Numbered from the stretch's first letter, positions 1 through 10,011 are shown. The stretch: 64,000 nucleotides of DNA from Citrobacter amalonaticus (GCF_002918555.1 NZ_PQMB01000002.1:263797-327796), one strand, 5' to 3'. Notes: a model not told the origin generated them from the sequence alone. Translations and numbers: made by a program.

Positions 1-289
1 CGCCCATCGCGTAGATATCGCTGATGGCGTTGGTCGCCGCAATACGACCAAAATCAAACGGGTTATCGACAATCGGCATAAAGAAATCGGTGGTACTGAT
101 AATGCTGGTGCCATTGCCTAAATCATATACTGCCGCGTCATCGCGGGTCTCATTTCCCACAAGCAGGTTCGGGTCGACAAACTTCGCCTGCTCGCTGTGC
201 AGAATCGTCTCCAGCACCTTAGGGGAAATTTTACAACCGCAACCCGCTCCGTGGCTGTATTGCGTTAAACGAATATTGTGCTCGCTCAT
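1..289 (-). CDS. selD: selenide, water dikinase SelD (5' part only, cut by window edge)
   Basis: SelD makes selenophosphate from selenide and ATP, the selenium donor for Sec-tRNA and 2-selenouridine. Only the first ~96 codons are present; the gene runs off the left edge. The N-terminus contains the glycine-rich active-site segment HGAGCGCK, with catalytic Cys17 and Lys20 at the positions known in E. coli SelD, followed by the conserved [10 protein letters not shown] and [13 protein letters not shown] blocks. The start is the ATG at 289: an AGGAG lies 6 nt upstream, whereas the in-frame ATG two codons earlier sits too close to it. The neighbour ydjA upstream matches E. coli order. Confidence 0.96.
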   Translation of the reverse strand, partial: MSEHNIRLTQYSHGAGCGCKISPKVLETILHSEQAKFVDPNLLVGNETRDDAAVYDLGNGTSIISTTDFFMPIVDNPFDFGRIAATNAISDIYAMG

Positions 290-405
290 GGACATCTCCT
301 GTCATTGCAATCGGGCTATGGTAGCGCTCATTCCTTGATGTGGTAAGAGAGAGTGTCTGAATTCCGGCGTCTTTGCTCAGAATCCAGACAGTTTTGCCGA
401 ATAAT

Positions 406-957
406 TTAAAATTTCGTCACGAAAGGCGCCGTATCCGGCACGCTGATTGTCGTAGACGCTTTCAGCTGGGGCGTTCCCAGATAGAGGAATCCGACGATTT
501 TGTCCTGGGGTCGGCAGCGAAATGCCTCACGGACTACCGGGCTTTCGGTTAATGCGCCGCTACGCCAGATGCCGCCAAAACCTTGCGCAACGGCCGCCAT
601 CTGCATCGCCATCACTGCGCATCCGGCGGACATTTCCTGTTCCCATACGGGAACTTTATGGTTTTCTTCACATTTTGCGACAACGGTGATAATCAACGGC
701 GCGCGAAACGGGGCTGTTCGCGCCTTTTCTGTCGCCTTCTCATCACTTCCGGAGAGAATAGCGCCTTGTTCCAGAATAGCGCTGAAACGCTCGCGCCCTT
801 CGCCTTCAATGACAAAAAAATGCCACGGTTGCAATGTCTTATGGTCGGGCGCACGCATCCCGGCTCGCAGGATATTTTGCAGTTGTTCACCTGCTGGTGC
901 AGGCTCCGCCAGGCGGGAAGCGCTACGACGGTTAACAAGTAATTCAAGTGCATCCAT
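406..957 (-). CDS. ydjA: nitroreductase family protein YdjA
   Basis: A 183-residue FMN-dependent NAD(P)H nitroreductase-family protein, the usual size of E. coli YdjA. It begins with the family signature [12 protein letters not shown] (first FMN-phosphate contacts). It continues with [19 protein letters not shown] and the GGIWRSG segment near residue 130, where the second half of the FMN site lies. Physiological substrate is not established; the family reduces nitro-compounds and quinones in the cytosol. It lies just upstream of selD on the same strand, as in E. coli, so the two may be cotranscribed. It is divergent from sppA across a 164-bp spacer. Confidence 0.95.
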   Translation of the reverse strand: MDALELLVNRRSASRLAEPAPAGEQLQNILRAGMRAPDHKTLQPWHFFVIEGEGRERFSAILEQGAILSGSDEKATEKARTAPFRAPLIITVVAKCEENHKVPVWEQEMSAGCAVMAMQMAAVAQGFGGIWRSGALTESPVVREAFRCRPQDKIVGFLYLGTPQLKASTTISVPDTAPFVTKF

Positions 958-1121
958 TTGATTAACTCCTGTGATGGTGTTTATTCACAAAATTAACACG
1001 AGAGCAGAATTTGTTACAGCGCAGACGGTGATTCCTGCTGACAAGTGGCGACCGGGTCATTACGATAGCCACATCTTAGACGCCAGATTCTGGCGGCGTG
1101 TTTATCAGGAAGGGAGAATAC

Positions 1122-2978
1122 ATGCGAACCCTGTGGCGATTTATTGCCGGATTTTTTAAATGGACGTGGCGACTGCTGAATTTCGTCCGTGAGATGGTAC
1201 TCAACCTGTTCTTTATTATCCTGGTTCTGGCGGGTACGGGGATCTGGATGCAGGTAAACAGCAATAACACCAGCGAACAGACGGGGCGCGGCGCGCTAAA
1301 GCTGGATATTACCGGCGTGATTGTCGATAAACCCTCCAGCACCAACCGCCTGAGCGCCCTCAGTCGCCAGCTGTTTGGCGCAAACTCCGATCGCCTGCAG
1401 GAAAACTCCCTGTTTGACATCGTCAATACCATTCGCCAGGCCAAAGATGACCACAACATTACCGGCATCGTGTTGGATCTGAAGAATTTCGCCGGGGCGG
1501 ATCAGCCCTCAATGCAATATGTCGGTAAAGCGCTGCGTGAGTTCCGTGACAGCGGCAAACCCGTCTATGCGGTGGGCGATAACTTCAGCCAGGGGCAGTA
1601 CTATCTTGCCAGCTTCGCCAACAAGATTTGGCTGACTCCGCAGGGTTCGGTCGATCTCCACGGTTTCGCCACCAATGGCCTGTACTATAAGTCGCTGCTG
1701 GATAAGCTGAAGGTCTCCACCCACGTGTTCCGCGTTGGCACCTATAAATCTGCGGTTGAACCGTTTATTCGTGACGATATGTCTCCGGCGGCACGCGAAG
1801 CAGACAGCCGCTGGATTGGCGAGCTGTGGCAAAACTATCTGAACACCGTTGCCGCTAACCGTCAGATCCCGGCGCAGCAAGTGTTCCCTGGTGCCCAGGG
1901 GATGCTGGACGGTTTGACCAAAGTGGGCGGCGATACCGCACAGTACGCGCTCAACAATAAACTGGTTGATGCCCTGCTCTCCAGCGCCGAAGCTGAAAAG
2001 GCGCTGACCAAACAGTTTGGCTGGAGTAAAGCCGAGAATAATTACCGGGCGATTAGTTACTATGATTATTCGCTGAAAACACCGGCGGATACCGGCAACG
2101 CCATCGCGGTTATCTTTGCCAACGGTGCAATCATGGACGGTGAAGAAACGCCGGGGAACGTGGGTGGCGACACTACCGCTTCACAAATCCGCGACGCGCG
2201 TCTTGATCCGGCGGTCAAAGCCATTGTCCTGCGCGTGAACAGCCCCGGCGGCAGCGTGAGCGCTTCGGAAGTCATCCGTTCGGAACTGGCCGCGGCTAAA
2301 GCTGCCGGTAAACCGGTGGTGGTGTCGATGGGCGGGATGGCAGCCTCCGGCGGGTACTGGATCTCCACCCCGGCCAATTACATTGTGGCCAACCCCAGCA
2401 CACTAACGGGATCGATAGGTATCTTTGGCGTGATTAATACCGTTGAAAACAGCCTGGACGCTATCGGCGTGCATAGCGACGGCGTGGCGACATCTCCTCT
2501 GGCCGATATTTCCATCACCAAATCTCTGCCGCCCGAAGTTCAGCAGATCATGCAACTGAGCATTGAAAATGGCTACAAGCGCTTTATCACGCTGGTGGCA
2601 AATGCCCGTAAGTCAACGCCTGAACAGGTTGACAAAATCGCTCAGGGCCACGTCTGGACCGGCCAGGACGCAAAAGCCAATGGCCTGGTCGACAGCCTGG
2701 GCGATTTCGATGATGCGGTAGCGAAAGCGGCAGAGCTGGCAAAACTCCGGCAATGGCATATCGACTATTACCAGGATGAGCCATCATTCTTTGATATGGT
2801 GATGAACAACATTTCCGGCTCTGTGCGCGCCATGCTGCCAGAGGCTATCCAGGCGATGTTGCCTGCGCCTTTGGCCTCTGCGGCCAGCGCCGTAAAAGCC
2901 GAGAGCGACAAACTGGCGGCGTTTAACGATCCGCAAAACCGTTATGCGTTCTGCCTGACCTGCGCTAACGTTCGCTAA
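1122..2978 (+). CDS. sppA: signal peptide peptidase A (protease IV)
   Basis: SppA is an inner-membrane serine protease that degrades cleaved signal peptides. The 618-residue length equals E. coli SppA. One N-terminal transmembrane segment (about residues 25-45, [18 protein letters not shown]) anchors a periplasmic body of two tandem SppA repeats. The catalytic dyad is visible: Lys209 in the first repeat ([10 protein letters not shown]) and Ser409 in the second ([10 protein letters not shown]), exactly at the E. coli positions. I use ATG 1122 rather than an in-frame ATG eight codons upstream, because AGGAAGGGAG directly precedes 1122 and the E. coli protein starts MRTLWRF. A terminator follows before ansA. 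Confidence 0.97.
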   Translation: MRTLWRFIAGFFKWTWRLLNFVREMVLNLFFIILVLAGTGIWMQVNSNNTSEQTGRGALKLDITGVIVDKPSSTNRLSALSRQLFGANSDRLQENSLFDIVNTIRQAKDDHNITGIVLDLKNFAGADQPSMQYVGKALREFRDSGKPVYAVGDNFSQGQYYLASFANKIWLTPQGSVDLHGFATNGLYYKSLLDKLKVSTHVFRVGTYKSAVEPFIRDDMSPAAREADSRWIGELWQNYLNTVAANRQIPAQQVFPGAQGMLDGLTKVGGDTAQYALNNKLVDALLSSAEAEKALTKQFGWSKAENNYRAISYYDYSLKTPADTGNAIAVIFANGAIMDGEETPGNVGGDTTASQIRDARLDPAVKAIVLRVNSPGGSVSASEVIRSELAAAKAAGKPVVVSMGGMAASGGYWISTPANYIVANPSTLTGSIGIFGVINTVENSLDAIGVHSDGVATSPLADISITKSLPPEVQQIMQLSIENGYKRFITLVANARKSTPEQVDKIAQGHVWTGQDAKANGLVDSLGDFDDAVAKAAELAKLRQWHIDYYQDEPSFFDMVMNNISGSVRAMLPEAIQAMLPAPLASAASAVKAESDKLAAFNDPQNRYAFCLTCANVR

Positions 2979-2985
2979 TCCTCAG

Positions 2986-3012
2986 CCCCTCTTCATGTTG
3001 AAGAGGGGTTTT
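2986..3012 (+). terminator. rho-independent terminator after sppA
   Basis: A perfect 10-bp stem (CCCCTCTTCA / TGAAGAGGGG) with a 3-nt loop is followed by TTTT, starting 8 nt after the sppA stop. It separates sppA from ansA, whose start is 24 nt further on, so ansA expression depends on read-through or a promoter overlapping the hairpin. Confidence 0.85.
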
Positions 3013-3035
3013 CGTTGAGCTACAAGACTACAGCC

Positions 3036-4052
3036 ATGCAGAAAAAATCAATTTACGTTGCCTATACCGGCGGTACTATCGGTATGCAGCGTTCAGAACA
3101 GGGTTACATCCCGGTTTCGGGTCACCTGCAACGCCAGCTGGCGCTGATGCCCGAATTTCATCGTCCCGAAATGCCAGATTTTACCATTCATGAATACGCC
3201 CCGTTGATGGACTCCTCAGATATGACGCCAGAAGACTGGCAGCATATCGCCGACGATATCAGGGCGCATTACGACGAATACGATGGCTTCGTTATCCTGC
3301 ACGGTACCGACACGATGGCGTTCACCGCCTCAGCGCTCTCATTCATGCTGGAGAATCTGGGTAAACCCGTCATTGTGACAGGGTCACAAATTCCGCTGGC
3401 CGAACTGCGTTCCGACGGACAAATCAATTTGCTCAACGCGCTGTATGTCGCGGCAAACTACCCGATTAACGAAGTCACTCTGTTCTTTAATAACCGACTC
3501 TTTCGCGGCAACCGCACCACCAAAGCACACGCCGACGGTTTTGATGCTTTTGCCTCCCCTAACCTTCAGCCGCTGCTGGAGGCCGGGATCCATATTCGGC
3601 GCTTAGGGACACCGCCTGCACCGCATGGGGAAGGTCCGCTGATCGTGCATCCGATCACTCCCCAGCCGATTGGCGTGGTGACCATTTATCCCGGTATCTC
3701 CGCCGATGTGGTGCGAAACTTCCTGCGTCAGCCAGTGAAGGCGCTGATTCTCCGCTCCTACGGCGTGGGCAACGCCCCGCAGAATAAAGAGTTCCTTAAA
3801 GAGCTTTCGGAGGCCAGCACGCGCGGCATTGTGGTGGTCAATCTGACACAGTGCATGTCGGGCAAAGTCAATATGGGCGGTTACGCCACCGGCAATGCGC
3901 TGGCGCACGCCGGGGTGATTGGCGGCGCGGATATGACAGTAGAGGCCACGCTCACCAAGTTACACTACCTGCTAAGTCAGGGGCTGGATACGGATGCGAT
4001 TCGCACCGCGATGACGCAAAATCTGCGTGGCGAACTGACGCCGGATGATTAA
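3036..4052 (+). CDS. ansA: cytoplasmic L-asparaginase I
   Basis: AnsA hydrolyses L-asparagine to aspartate and ammonia; it is the low-affinity constitutive cytoplasmic enzyme. The 338 residues equal E. coli AnsA. The two active-site blocks are present: the N-terminal TGGTIGM with nucleophilic Thr at about residue 12, and HGTDTM at about residue 89, which carries the second Thr-Asp pair. There is no signal peptide, which separates it from periplasmic AnsB. I use ATG 3036 (MQKKSIYVAY); an upstream in-frame start at 3015 would place translation against the preceding terminator. pncA follows after 10 nt with a strong AAGGAG, so the two form an operon. Confidence 0.96.
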   Translation: MQKKSIYVAYTGGTIGMQRSEQGYIPVSGHLQRQLALMPEFHRPEMPDFTIHEYAPLMDSSDMTPEDWQHIADDIRAHYDEYDGFVILHGTDTMAFTASALSFMLENLGKPVIVTGSQIPLAELRSDGQINLLNALYVAANYPINEVTLFFNNRLFRGNRTTKAHADGFDAFASPNLQPLLEAGIHIRRLGTPPAPHGEGPLIVHPITPQPIGVVTIYPGISADVVRNFLRQPVKALILRSYGVGNAPQNKEFLKELSEASTRGIVVVNLTQCMSGKVNMGGYATGNALAHAGVIGGADMTVEATLTKLHYLLSQGLDTDAIRTAMTQNLRGELTPDD

Positions 4053-4062
4053 GGAGAATGTG

Positions 4063-4704
4063 ATGACCCAGCGAGCTTTATTACTTGTCGACCTTCAAAA
4101 CGATTTCTGTGCTGGCGGCGCGCTGGCGGTGCCGGAAGGCGACTCGACGGTGGATGTAGCCAACCATTTGATCGCCGGGTGCCAGTCGCGCGGTGATGCG
4201 GTGATTGCCAGTCTGGACTGGCATCCCGTTAATCATGGCAGTTTTGCCAGTCAGCATCATGTAAAACCGTACAGTCAGGGCCAGCTTGACGGTCTGCCGC
4301 AAACCTTCTGGCCCGATCACTGTGTGCAAAATAGCGATGGTGCTGCATTTCATCCTCTTCTGAACCAAAAAGCCATTGCTGCCGTTTTTCACAAAGGGGA
4401 AAACCCCTTAGTGGATAGCTACAGCGCTTTTTTCGATAACGGACGTCGTCAAAAAACGGCGCTGGATGACTGGTTGCGCGCACAGAGCGTCAATGAGCTG
4501 ATAGTGATGGGGTTAGCCACCGATTATTGCGTGAAGTTTACCGTCCTGGACGCCCTGCAACTGGGTTATACCGTGAACGTGATCACCGACGGCTGCCGCG
4601 GGGTGAATATTCAGGCACAGGACAGTACCTACGCCTTTATGGAGATGGCAGCGGCAGGCGCCACGCTTTACACCCTCGCCGACTGGGAAGAGACGCACAG
4701 CTAG
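4063..4704 (+). CDS. pncA: nicotinamidase / pyrazinamidase PncA
   Basis: PncA deamidates nicotinamide to nicotinate in the NAD salvage pathway and belongs to the cysteine-hydrolase (isochorismatase-like) family. It is 213 residues, as in E. coli. The catalytic triad is seen as Asp10 (LLVDLQNDFC), Lys near residue 111 (FHKGENP) and Cys near residue 156 (GLATDYCVKFT). Metal-binding residues occur in DWHPVNHGSF. The start is ATG 4063, preceded by AAGGAGAATGTG; a start at 4045 would overlap the ansA stop region without a ribosome site. It is the second gene of ansA-pncA. Confidence 0.96.
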   Translation: MTQRALLLVDLQNDFCAGGALAVPEGDSTVDVANHLIAGCQSRGDAVIASLDWHPVNHGSFASQHHVKPYSQGQLDGLPQTFWPDHCVQNSDGAAFHPLLNQKAIAAVFHKGENPLVDSYSAFFDNGRRQKTALDDWLRAQSVNELIVMGLATDYCVKFTVLDALQLGYTVNVITDGCRGVNIQAQDSTYAFMEMAAAGATLYTLADWEETHS

Positions 4705-4711
4705 CCCACCA

Positions 4712-4738
4712 AAGGATGGCGTTTCCCTCGCCATCCTT
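4712..4738. terminator. bidirectional terminator between convergent pncA and ydjE
   Basis: A perfect 10-bp stem (AAGGATGGCG / CGCCATCCTT) with a 7-nt loop lies between the convergent stops of pncA (+) and ydjE (-). There is no long T tract on either strand, so efficiency is uncertain. Confidence 0.7.
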
Positions 4739-4744
4739 CCACGT

Positions 4745-6103
4745 TCAGCTCAGACTGGAAATTTCCTCCAGCGATACCTTCCGCGTTTCGATACCAAAGA
4801 AAAACAGGATCAGCGCGCAGACAACCAGCATCGCCCCCAGCACAATAAACACGGTCACTGAACCATATTGCGTCAGTAAAACCGCCACGCCGTACGGCGT
4901 AAACACCGCCACAATGCGCCCTACCGCATTCACAAACCCCGAACCGCGCAGGCGTAAATGTGTCGGCCAAAGTTCCGGTACGTAGACCGCCGAGGCAAAA
5001 CAGACGTACATATACAGGAAACAGATCATCGCCAGACCATAGCTCAGAATGGCCCATTCAGCGGTCTGAATTGAATAGAAGTATCCCAGCAGCGCAATGA
5101 TGACCAGCAGCAAGGAACCAAATAGCCGCCGTGGATAACGGTCAATAATCAGCGCAGCAATAAAGATGCCCACTGGCGCGCCAATCATAATAATTGCGGT
5201 CATAAATATCGATTTGGTGACATCAATACCTGAGTTAACAAAAATAGTCGGGATCCATACCGTAATGGTATAAAGCGAAATATTCATCGCGATAAGCACG
5301 GTAATCGCCACCAGCGTGCGGCGCAGCATCTGTCCTTTAAACAGCAGCCAGAATGACCCGCGTTCCTCATTGACCGAATGCGTTCCAGGTTTGCCGGGTG
5401 GTGCTGGCAACGTGATGTTCTTCTCTTTCTCTATCTGAATTTCAACATCGCGCAGATGGCGTTCCGCGGCGCTTTGCTGGCCTTTACCTGCCAGCCAGCG
5501 TGGTGATTCAATGAAATATTTCCCTGAAAGATACCAAGCCAGCAGCATGCCTGCTCCACCGATTAAAAACATCATTCGCCAGCTCAAAAAGGCAATGACA
5601 ACCACCCCAATGGCCGCAGACAGCATCGGTGACCAGTTACCGACAAAAGAGAGTCTGGCAGACCATTTTCCTCTGACCGTAGCCGGAATAAACTCGGTGA
5701 AAGACGCATACCCCACCATGATAAGCGCCCCCATACCTGTTCCCATCAAACAACGAAAGAAGATAAGCCAGTACATGTTGGGAACAAAAGAGGCCGCGGT
5801 TGCGGAGACGCCCACAATCAGCAAATTCATGCGAAACGCTTTCCGGCGCCCGAGATAATCGCCAATAAAGCCGCCGGTAAGGGAGCCGATAAAATAGCCG
5901 AACATCAACGCCGAGGTAAATGCCGCGTTGAGGAAATTATTTGACCAACCATTACTCACCAGTTTTGCCAGTACCACATTACCGGAATAGCTAAGAAAAC
6001 CGGTCAGTAATAAGCTATAACTGATAATGCCAAAGATGCGAAAATGAAACCGGGCCAAAGGCAAGCGGTCCAGTCTTGCGCCGATATGATCATATTGTTC
6101 CAT
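4745..6103 (-). CDS. ydjE: MFS transporter YdjE (sugar-porter family)
   Basis: A 452-residue major facilitator superfamily permease with about 12 hydrophobic helices. Family motifs are present: GGFIGDYLGRRKAF in the loop after helix 2, FIESPRWLAGKG before the central loop, and the second-half motif DRYPRRLFGS. It matches E. coli YdjE and is similar to YdjK in this window (both start with an acidic, GARLDRLP-containing tail). Substrate is unknown; location at the end of the ydj carbohydrate cluster suggests a sugar or sugar acid. A 200-bp gap separates it from ydjF, so it may have its own promoter. Confidence 0.93.
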   Translation of the reverse strand: MEQYDHIGARLDRLPLARFHFRIFGIISYSLLLTGFLSYSGNVVLAKLVSNGWSNNFLNAAFTSALMFGYFIGSLTGGFIGDYLGRRKAFRMNLLIVGVSATAASFVPNMYWLIFFRCLMGTGMGALIMVGYASFTEFIPATVRGKWSARLSFVGNWSPMLSAAIGVVVIAFLSWRMMFLIGGAGMLLAWYLSGKYFIESPRWLAGKGQQSAAERHLRDVEIQIEKEKNITLPAPPGKPGTHSVNEERGSFWLLFKGQMLRRTLVAITVLIAMNISLYTITVWIPTIFVNSGIDVTKSIFMTAIIMIGAPVGIFIAALIIDRYPRRLFGSLLLVIIALLGYFYSIQTAEWAILSYGLAMICFLYMYVCFASAVYVPELWPTHLRLRGSGFVNAVGRIVAVFTPYGVAVLLTQYGSVTVFIVLGAMLVVCALILFFFGIETRKVSLEEISSLS

Positions 6104-6257
6104 CTGGGTACCTTAAATGCTCATTATTTTCCGGTAGCCCGAAATTTGCAGAGCATAATCTGTATTTTGCACTCGGAATACGACGAGTATATTAAACCGT
6201 GACCCTCGCGGCAGGTTTGACGTTGCCGCGTCATTCATCATCACTTTTTATTTAACA

Positions 6258-6270
6258 TTCACCAGGTGAA
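6258..6270. promoter_or_regulatory. TTCACC-A-GGTGAA dyad, candidate YdjF operator
   Basis: A perfect 6-bp inverted repeat lies in the ydjE-ydjF gap, upstream of ydjE. A DeoR-type regulator is encoded next to it, so autoregulatory or ydjE control is plausible, but no YdjF consensus is available to compare with. A second dyad, TGTGAA-AAA-TTCACA, lies at about 6289-6303. Confidence 0.3.
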
Positions 6271-6304
6271 AACCAAAATAATACCGACTGTGAAAAATTC
6301 ACAC

Positions 6305-7063
6305 TTAATAGATCAGCTGAATGTTATTTTTTATGCAAAATGCGATCCATTCCGCACCTGGTGCTTTATTCGTTATAATGTAATTGATATGGCTTAAATC
6401 AACTAACTGCACAAAGGCTTTGCGATCAAACTTTGAATGATCCACCAACAGCGCGACCTCCGTAGCCTGACGTATCATGGTTTTCTTGATCTCCGCTTCA
6501 GCCTCGTTGGAGTCAAGTGCGCCACTAGCCATGTCCAGACCTTTACAGCTCATCACCATAATATCTACGTGATAGCGACTGATGATCTCTTTAGTGATCC
6601 GCCCCTGTAAGGAGAGCGTATTCTTATTTAATTCGCCACCGGTCGAAACAACGTTAATCTCCGATTGCGCCAGCTCATGAAAAGCTTCTGCTGAATTGGT
6701 TAATAGCGTAAGATCATTTCTTTCCTTCAGCAGTTTCAACAACTCCATTGCCGTACTGCTGGAGTCTGCCGCCATCGTGGTCTTATTTTTAATAAAAGGT
6801 AGTGCATTACGCGCAATAACCTGCTTCTCTTCATAAAACGATTTCGCACGTTTATAAAAGTGAATATTGTCGGATAAGGCCGTCGTATTTAATACGGCAC
6901 CACCATAAGTTCGCGTTAAAAAACCTTCATCTTCGAGTTTCTCCAGATCGCGGCGTATCGTCTCTTCGGTAACCTGAAATAGCGTACTTAAATTAGAAAC
7001 CACCACTTTCTTGTCATTAGCAACCATTTGCTTAATTGCCAGAATCCTGTCTTTTGCCGCCAC
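6305..7063 (-). CDS. ydjF: DeoR-family transcriptional regulator YdjF
   Basis: A 252-residue DeoR-type repressor. The N-terminal winged helix (about residues 1-60) carries the DeoR recognition segment VTEETIRRDLEKLEDEGFLTRTYGGA. The C-terminal phosphosugar-binding domain has the isomerase-like motif TTMAADSSSTAMELL and DSNEAEAEIKKTMI. I choose the GTG at 7063, which gives the E. coli length and the start AAKDRILAIKQM, with AGAGG seven nt upstream; an ATG at 7132 would add 23 residues unlike the family. It presumably controls the ydj cluster in response to a phosphorylated sugar intermediate. Confidence 0.92.
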   Translation of the reverse strand: MAAKDRILAIKQMVANDKKVVVSNLSTLFQVTEETIRRDLEKLEDEGFLTRTYGGAVLNTTALSDNIHFYKRAKSFYEEKQVIARNALPFIKNKTTMAADSSSTAMELLKLLKERNDLTLLTNSAEAFHELAQSEINVVSTGGELNKNTLSLQGRITKEIISRYHVDIMVMSCKGLDMASGALDSNEAEAEIKKTMIRQATEVALLVDHSKFDRKAFVQLVDLSHINYIITNKAPGAEWIAFCIKNNIQLIY

Positions 7064-7198
7064 AATTACACCTCTGTTCCCTTCAACGTCATGATAAGTA
7101 GTTAGTATCTCACAGGCCATGTTTATTTTCAAAAGAACATGTCCGAATCACAGATTTTCACATTTTTTACACAGAAACAGAGGTGTCGTTTGTTGCAT

Positions 7199-8182
7199 CT
7201 ATTTATTACTTAGCGACTCGGCCATTTCCCTCATCAATAATGAATCATCATCCGTTAATGTGATAGCCAGTGCTTCAACGTTCTCGCGAACCTGCTCCGG
7301 GGAGGTTGCGCCGCTGAGTATTGAAATTAACTCACTTTGTTTCAGTATCCAGGCCAGCGCCAGCGTTGGAATAGAGCAACGGTATTTGTCGCACAGCGGC
7401 CGCCACCGATCCAGCATATCGATTACGCGTAACATATTCTCACGCTGGAACCAGACTTTGTTCGCTCGTGCACCGCCGGGGATGTAGTCACGTGTTATCG
7501 TGCCGGTGAGTAATCCCTGCTCCAGCGGAGAGTAAACCTGTACAACGATGCCGTGCTCACGACATAGCGGCAACAACTCGGTTTCCAGCGTCCGATCCAG
7601 AATGCTGTATTTTGCCTGCACAATATCCAGCTCACCTTGTATCAGGTATTCCCGGATATGGCTGGCGTCCACGTTCGCGGCCCCGATAGAACGGATTTTT
7701 CCTTCAGCCTTCAACTCATTGAGAACAGCAACAGTTTCTGCAATCGGTGTAAAAAACGGCGGCACCGACTGCCAGTGGGTCATATAAATGTCGATGCAAT
7801 CGATCCCTAAGCGTTGCAAACTGGCCTCGACCTCTTCCCGAATCGATTCCGGAGAAAGGTTTTTATACAACTGGCGATCGCCAACTTTATTGAACAGGCT
7901 CCCTTCCCGCTCCCAGACAATCCCACATTTCGTTTCAACAACGATTTCGCTACGCGGCAACTGCTTCAGCGCCTGACCTACAATCACCTCGCTATTGCCA
8001 AAGTTATAGCCTGGCGCGGTATCAATCAAATTGATGCCACAACGATGCGCCTCGACAATGGTATCAATGCAGATTTGTAAATCGAGATCGCCATTCCACG
8101 CTGGGCCGCCGCCGATGGCCCAGGTACCTAATCCCATTCGCGAGAGCTTAATATCTGTACTGCCTAAAGGTATCATTTTCAT
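7199..8182 (-). CDS. ydjG: aldo/keto reductase YdjG
   Basis: A 327-residue aldo/keto reductase with a TIM barrel. Catalytic tetrad residues are recognisable: Asp and Tyr in LIDTAPGYNFGNSE (about residues 53-60), Lys in VVETKCGIVW (about 83) and His in MTHWQSVP (about 135). The C-terminal cofactor region reads SILSGATSPEQVREN. E. coli YdjG is reported to be an NADH-dependent reductase active on methylglyoxal, with a probable natural role on the carbohydrate handled by the ydj cluster. It is separated from ydjH by only 9 nt, indicating one transcript. Confidence 0.93.
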   Translation of the reverse strand: MKMIPLGSTDIKLSRMGLGTWAIGGGPAWNGDLDLQICIDTIVEAHRCGINLIDTAPGYNFGNSEVIVGQALKQLPRSEIVVETKCGIVWEREGSLFNKVGDRQLYKNLSPESIREEVEASLQRLGIDCIDIYMTHWQSVPPFFTPIAETVAVLNELKAEGKIRSIGAANVDASHIREYLIQGELDIVQAKYSILDRTLETELLPLCREHGIVVQVYSPLEQGLLTGTITRDYIPGGARANKVWFQRENMLRVIDMLDRWRPLCDKYRCSIPTLALAWILKQSELISILSGATSPEQVRENVEALAITLTDDDSLLMREMAESLSNK

Positions 8183-8191
8183 CTGCCGCTA

Positions 8192-9139
8192 TTATCCTTC
8201 GTATTCATCCAGGAGTTGTTCCACCAGCTTTCTGTTCTTCACACCCGTTGTCGCCCCCACGCTCAGTACTGATATCGCGGCTGTCGCATTGGCAAACAGC
8301 GCACATTCACGCAGCGTTTTTCCCTCAAGCAGCGCAGAGATAAATCCAGAGGCAAAATTATCGCCTGCCCCAATGGTATCGATGGCGGTAATCCCTGAGA
8401 CCGCAGGCACCTCCATTTTCATATCCGCGCGTTTGATAAAGCAGCCTTGCTTGCCGGTTTTAATCACCACCGTTTTCACTCCGCACTGTAAAAACGTCTC
8501 CGCGATCTCCTCCAGCGTCTCTTTCCCGGTGAGCTTTTTAGCTTCGTCAACATTAGGGAACAGATAATCGACAAAGCTCAGCGCCTCACGAATATCCTCC
8601 AGCGTTTCGTTCAGCCGGGGCTTGATCATGTCAGCACAAATAATTAGCTGCTGCGCCTTCGCCTGGGTGAAGATCTCCGTTAATGCTTTGCCATCCAGCA
8701 GTGGGCTATTGAAAATACTCGCCAGCGACAGCAGTTTGACCTGTGAAAATCGATCAAAATCGATATCGTTAATATTCAATTTCCACAGGCTGCCATTGCG
8801 ATTGGTGACAAAAGTCCGCTCACCATCAGCGGTAACCAATCCAACATTAATGGAGGTATCAATTTCAGCGTCCTGTTTCAGACTCTGAATATCAATATTC
8901 TCTTTACGGCAATGTTCGAGAATAAAATGACCTGCCGCATCATCGCCAACGCGACTCATTAACGCCGTGCGATGCCCAAGGCGGGAAATAATCGTGGCTT
9001 CATTTATGGCATCGCCCCCCGTGGTCATGGCTATTCGGTCCAGAGGATACGAATCTACATCAAAAATATTTTTACTGACCGGTTGCAAAGGTATATCGAC
9101 GATTGCCGCACCAATGCAAAGCACCTCAATGTCGTCCAT
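8192..9139 (-). CDS. ydjH: PfkB-family sugar kinase YdjH
   Basis: A 315-residue ribokinase/PfkB-fold kinase. The N-terminal PfkB signature region is GGDAINEATIISRLG (about residues 41-55). The C-terminal signature AIDTIGAGDNFASGF (about 248-262) carries the catalytic Asp in GAGD. E. coli YdjH has been studied with YdjI as a kinase for higher-carbon sugar acids, feeding the aldolase. The ATG at 9139 gives the E. coli length; the upstream in-frame start at 9169 would overlap ydjI by 26 nt. ydjI stops 4 nt upstream, so translation is probably coupled. Confidence 0.92.
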   Translation of the reverse strand: MDDIEVLCIGAAIVDIPLQPVSKNIFDVDSYPLDRIAMTTGGDAINEATIISRLGHRTALMSRVGDDAAGHFILEHCRKENIDIQSLKQDAEIDTSINVGLVTADGERTFVTNRNGSLWKLNINDIDFDRFSQVKLLSLASIFNSPLLDGKALTEIFTQAKAQQLIICADMIKPRLNETLEDIREALSFVDYLFPNVDEAKKLTGKETLEEIAETFLQCGVKTVVIKTGKQGCFIKRADMKMEVPAVSGITAIDTIGAGDNFASGFISALLEGKTLRECALFANATAAISVLSVGATTGVKNRKLVEQLLDEYEG

Positions 9140-9143
9140 ATCA

Positions 9144-9980
9144 TCATTCCGCTTTGCCGTCTGAACCAAACAGTTTGATTTTTTCCAGCGCGCGCGCTTT
9201 TACCGCTTTGCGCACTTCGCGCTCCAGATGGAGGAACGGCTGATCCTGATTCTCTTTCACCGCCTCCATAGCCGCCTGGCACAGTTCAGTATGGATATTG
9301 ATCTTGGCAATACCGAGTGAAATGGCCTTTTTGATATCGGCGTCGCTGATGCCGGAAGCCCCGTGTAATACCAGCGGCACAGAAACCGCCTGACGCACAC
9401 GCTCCACCACCTCAAAGTTCAGCTTTGGTTCGGAGGTATAGACGCCATGCTGATTACCGATGGCAACGGCCAGCGAATCACAGCCCGTCCGCGCCACAAA
9501 CTCTGCCGCCTGGTCGGGGTCGGTATAGTGGTATCCCGCCAGCGCCTCTTCATAGACCGTTTCGTTCCCCACGTGACCCAACTCAGCTTCAACCGGAATA
9601 CCCAGCGGATGGAAGAAATCAACGGCCTCTTTCGTCAGACGAATATTTTCTTCAAAATCAAAAGCGGAGGCGTCACGCATTAACGAATTCATACCGTGCG
9701 TCCAGGCGTTATGGATAATCTCCATGCTGCGCCCATGATCCCAGTGGGTAATAACCGGAACCGATGCCTTTTCAGCCATCGAGACCATCATATGTGAAAA
9801 GTCTTCAAATGACGTATTTCCAACAAACCCGGTACCAAAGGAGATAATGACCGGCGATTTCGTCTCTTCCGCCGCATCAATAACGCCCATCAACATTTCC
9901 GCGTTCCATACGTTAAAATGGGCAATGGCATACTGTTTATTTTGCGCATCGTTTTCCCAATATTTAATATCTGCCAGCAT
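9144..9980 (-). CDS. ydjI: class II aldolase YdjI (fructose-bisphosphate aldolase family)
   Basis: A 278-residue zinc-dependent class II aldolase. Seen in order are: AIAHFNVWNAE near the N-terminus; THWDHGRS (about residues 80-87), holding the catalytic Asp and a zinc-binding His; EAELGHVGNE (about 132-141); AIGNQHGVYT; LVLHGASGISD (about 206-216); and AKINIHTEL. The E. coli enzyme has been reported to cleave an L-glycero-L-galacto-octuluronate 1-phosphate. With YdjH (kinase) and YdjG/J/L (oxidoreductases) it forms the catabolic core. An ERIC element occupies the gap to ydjJ upstream. Confidence 0.93.
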   Translation of the reverse strand: MLADIKYWENDAQNKQYAIAHFNVWNAEMLMGVIDAAEETKSPVIISFGTGFVGNTSFEDFSHMMVSMAEKASVPVITHWDHGRSMEIIHNAWTHGMNSLMRDASAFDFEENIRLTKEAVDFFHPLGIPVEAELGHVGNETVYEEALAGYHYTDPDQAAEFVARTGCDSLAVAIGNQHGVYTSEPKLNFEVVERVRQAVSVPLVLHGASGISDADIKKAISLGIAKINIHTELCQAAMEAVKENQDQPFLHLEREVRKAVKARALEKIKLFGSDGKAE

Positions 9981-10011
9981 CGTTGTTTCTCCCGTTTAAA
10001 TTAATCACTAC

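Noticed and set aside
6289..6303. TGTGAA-AAA-TTCACA as a CRP site before ydjE
   Set aside because: The arms fit TGTGA/TCACA, but the spacer is 5 bp instead of 6, so a CRP call is not justified.
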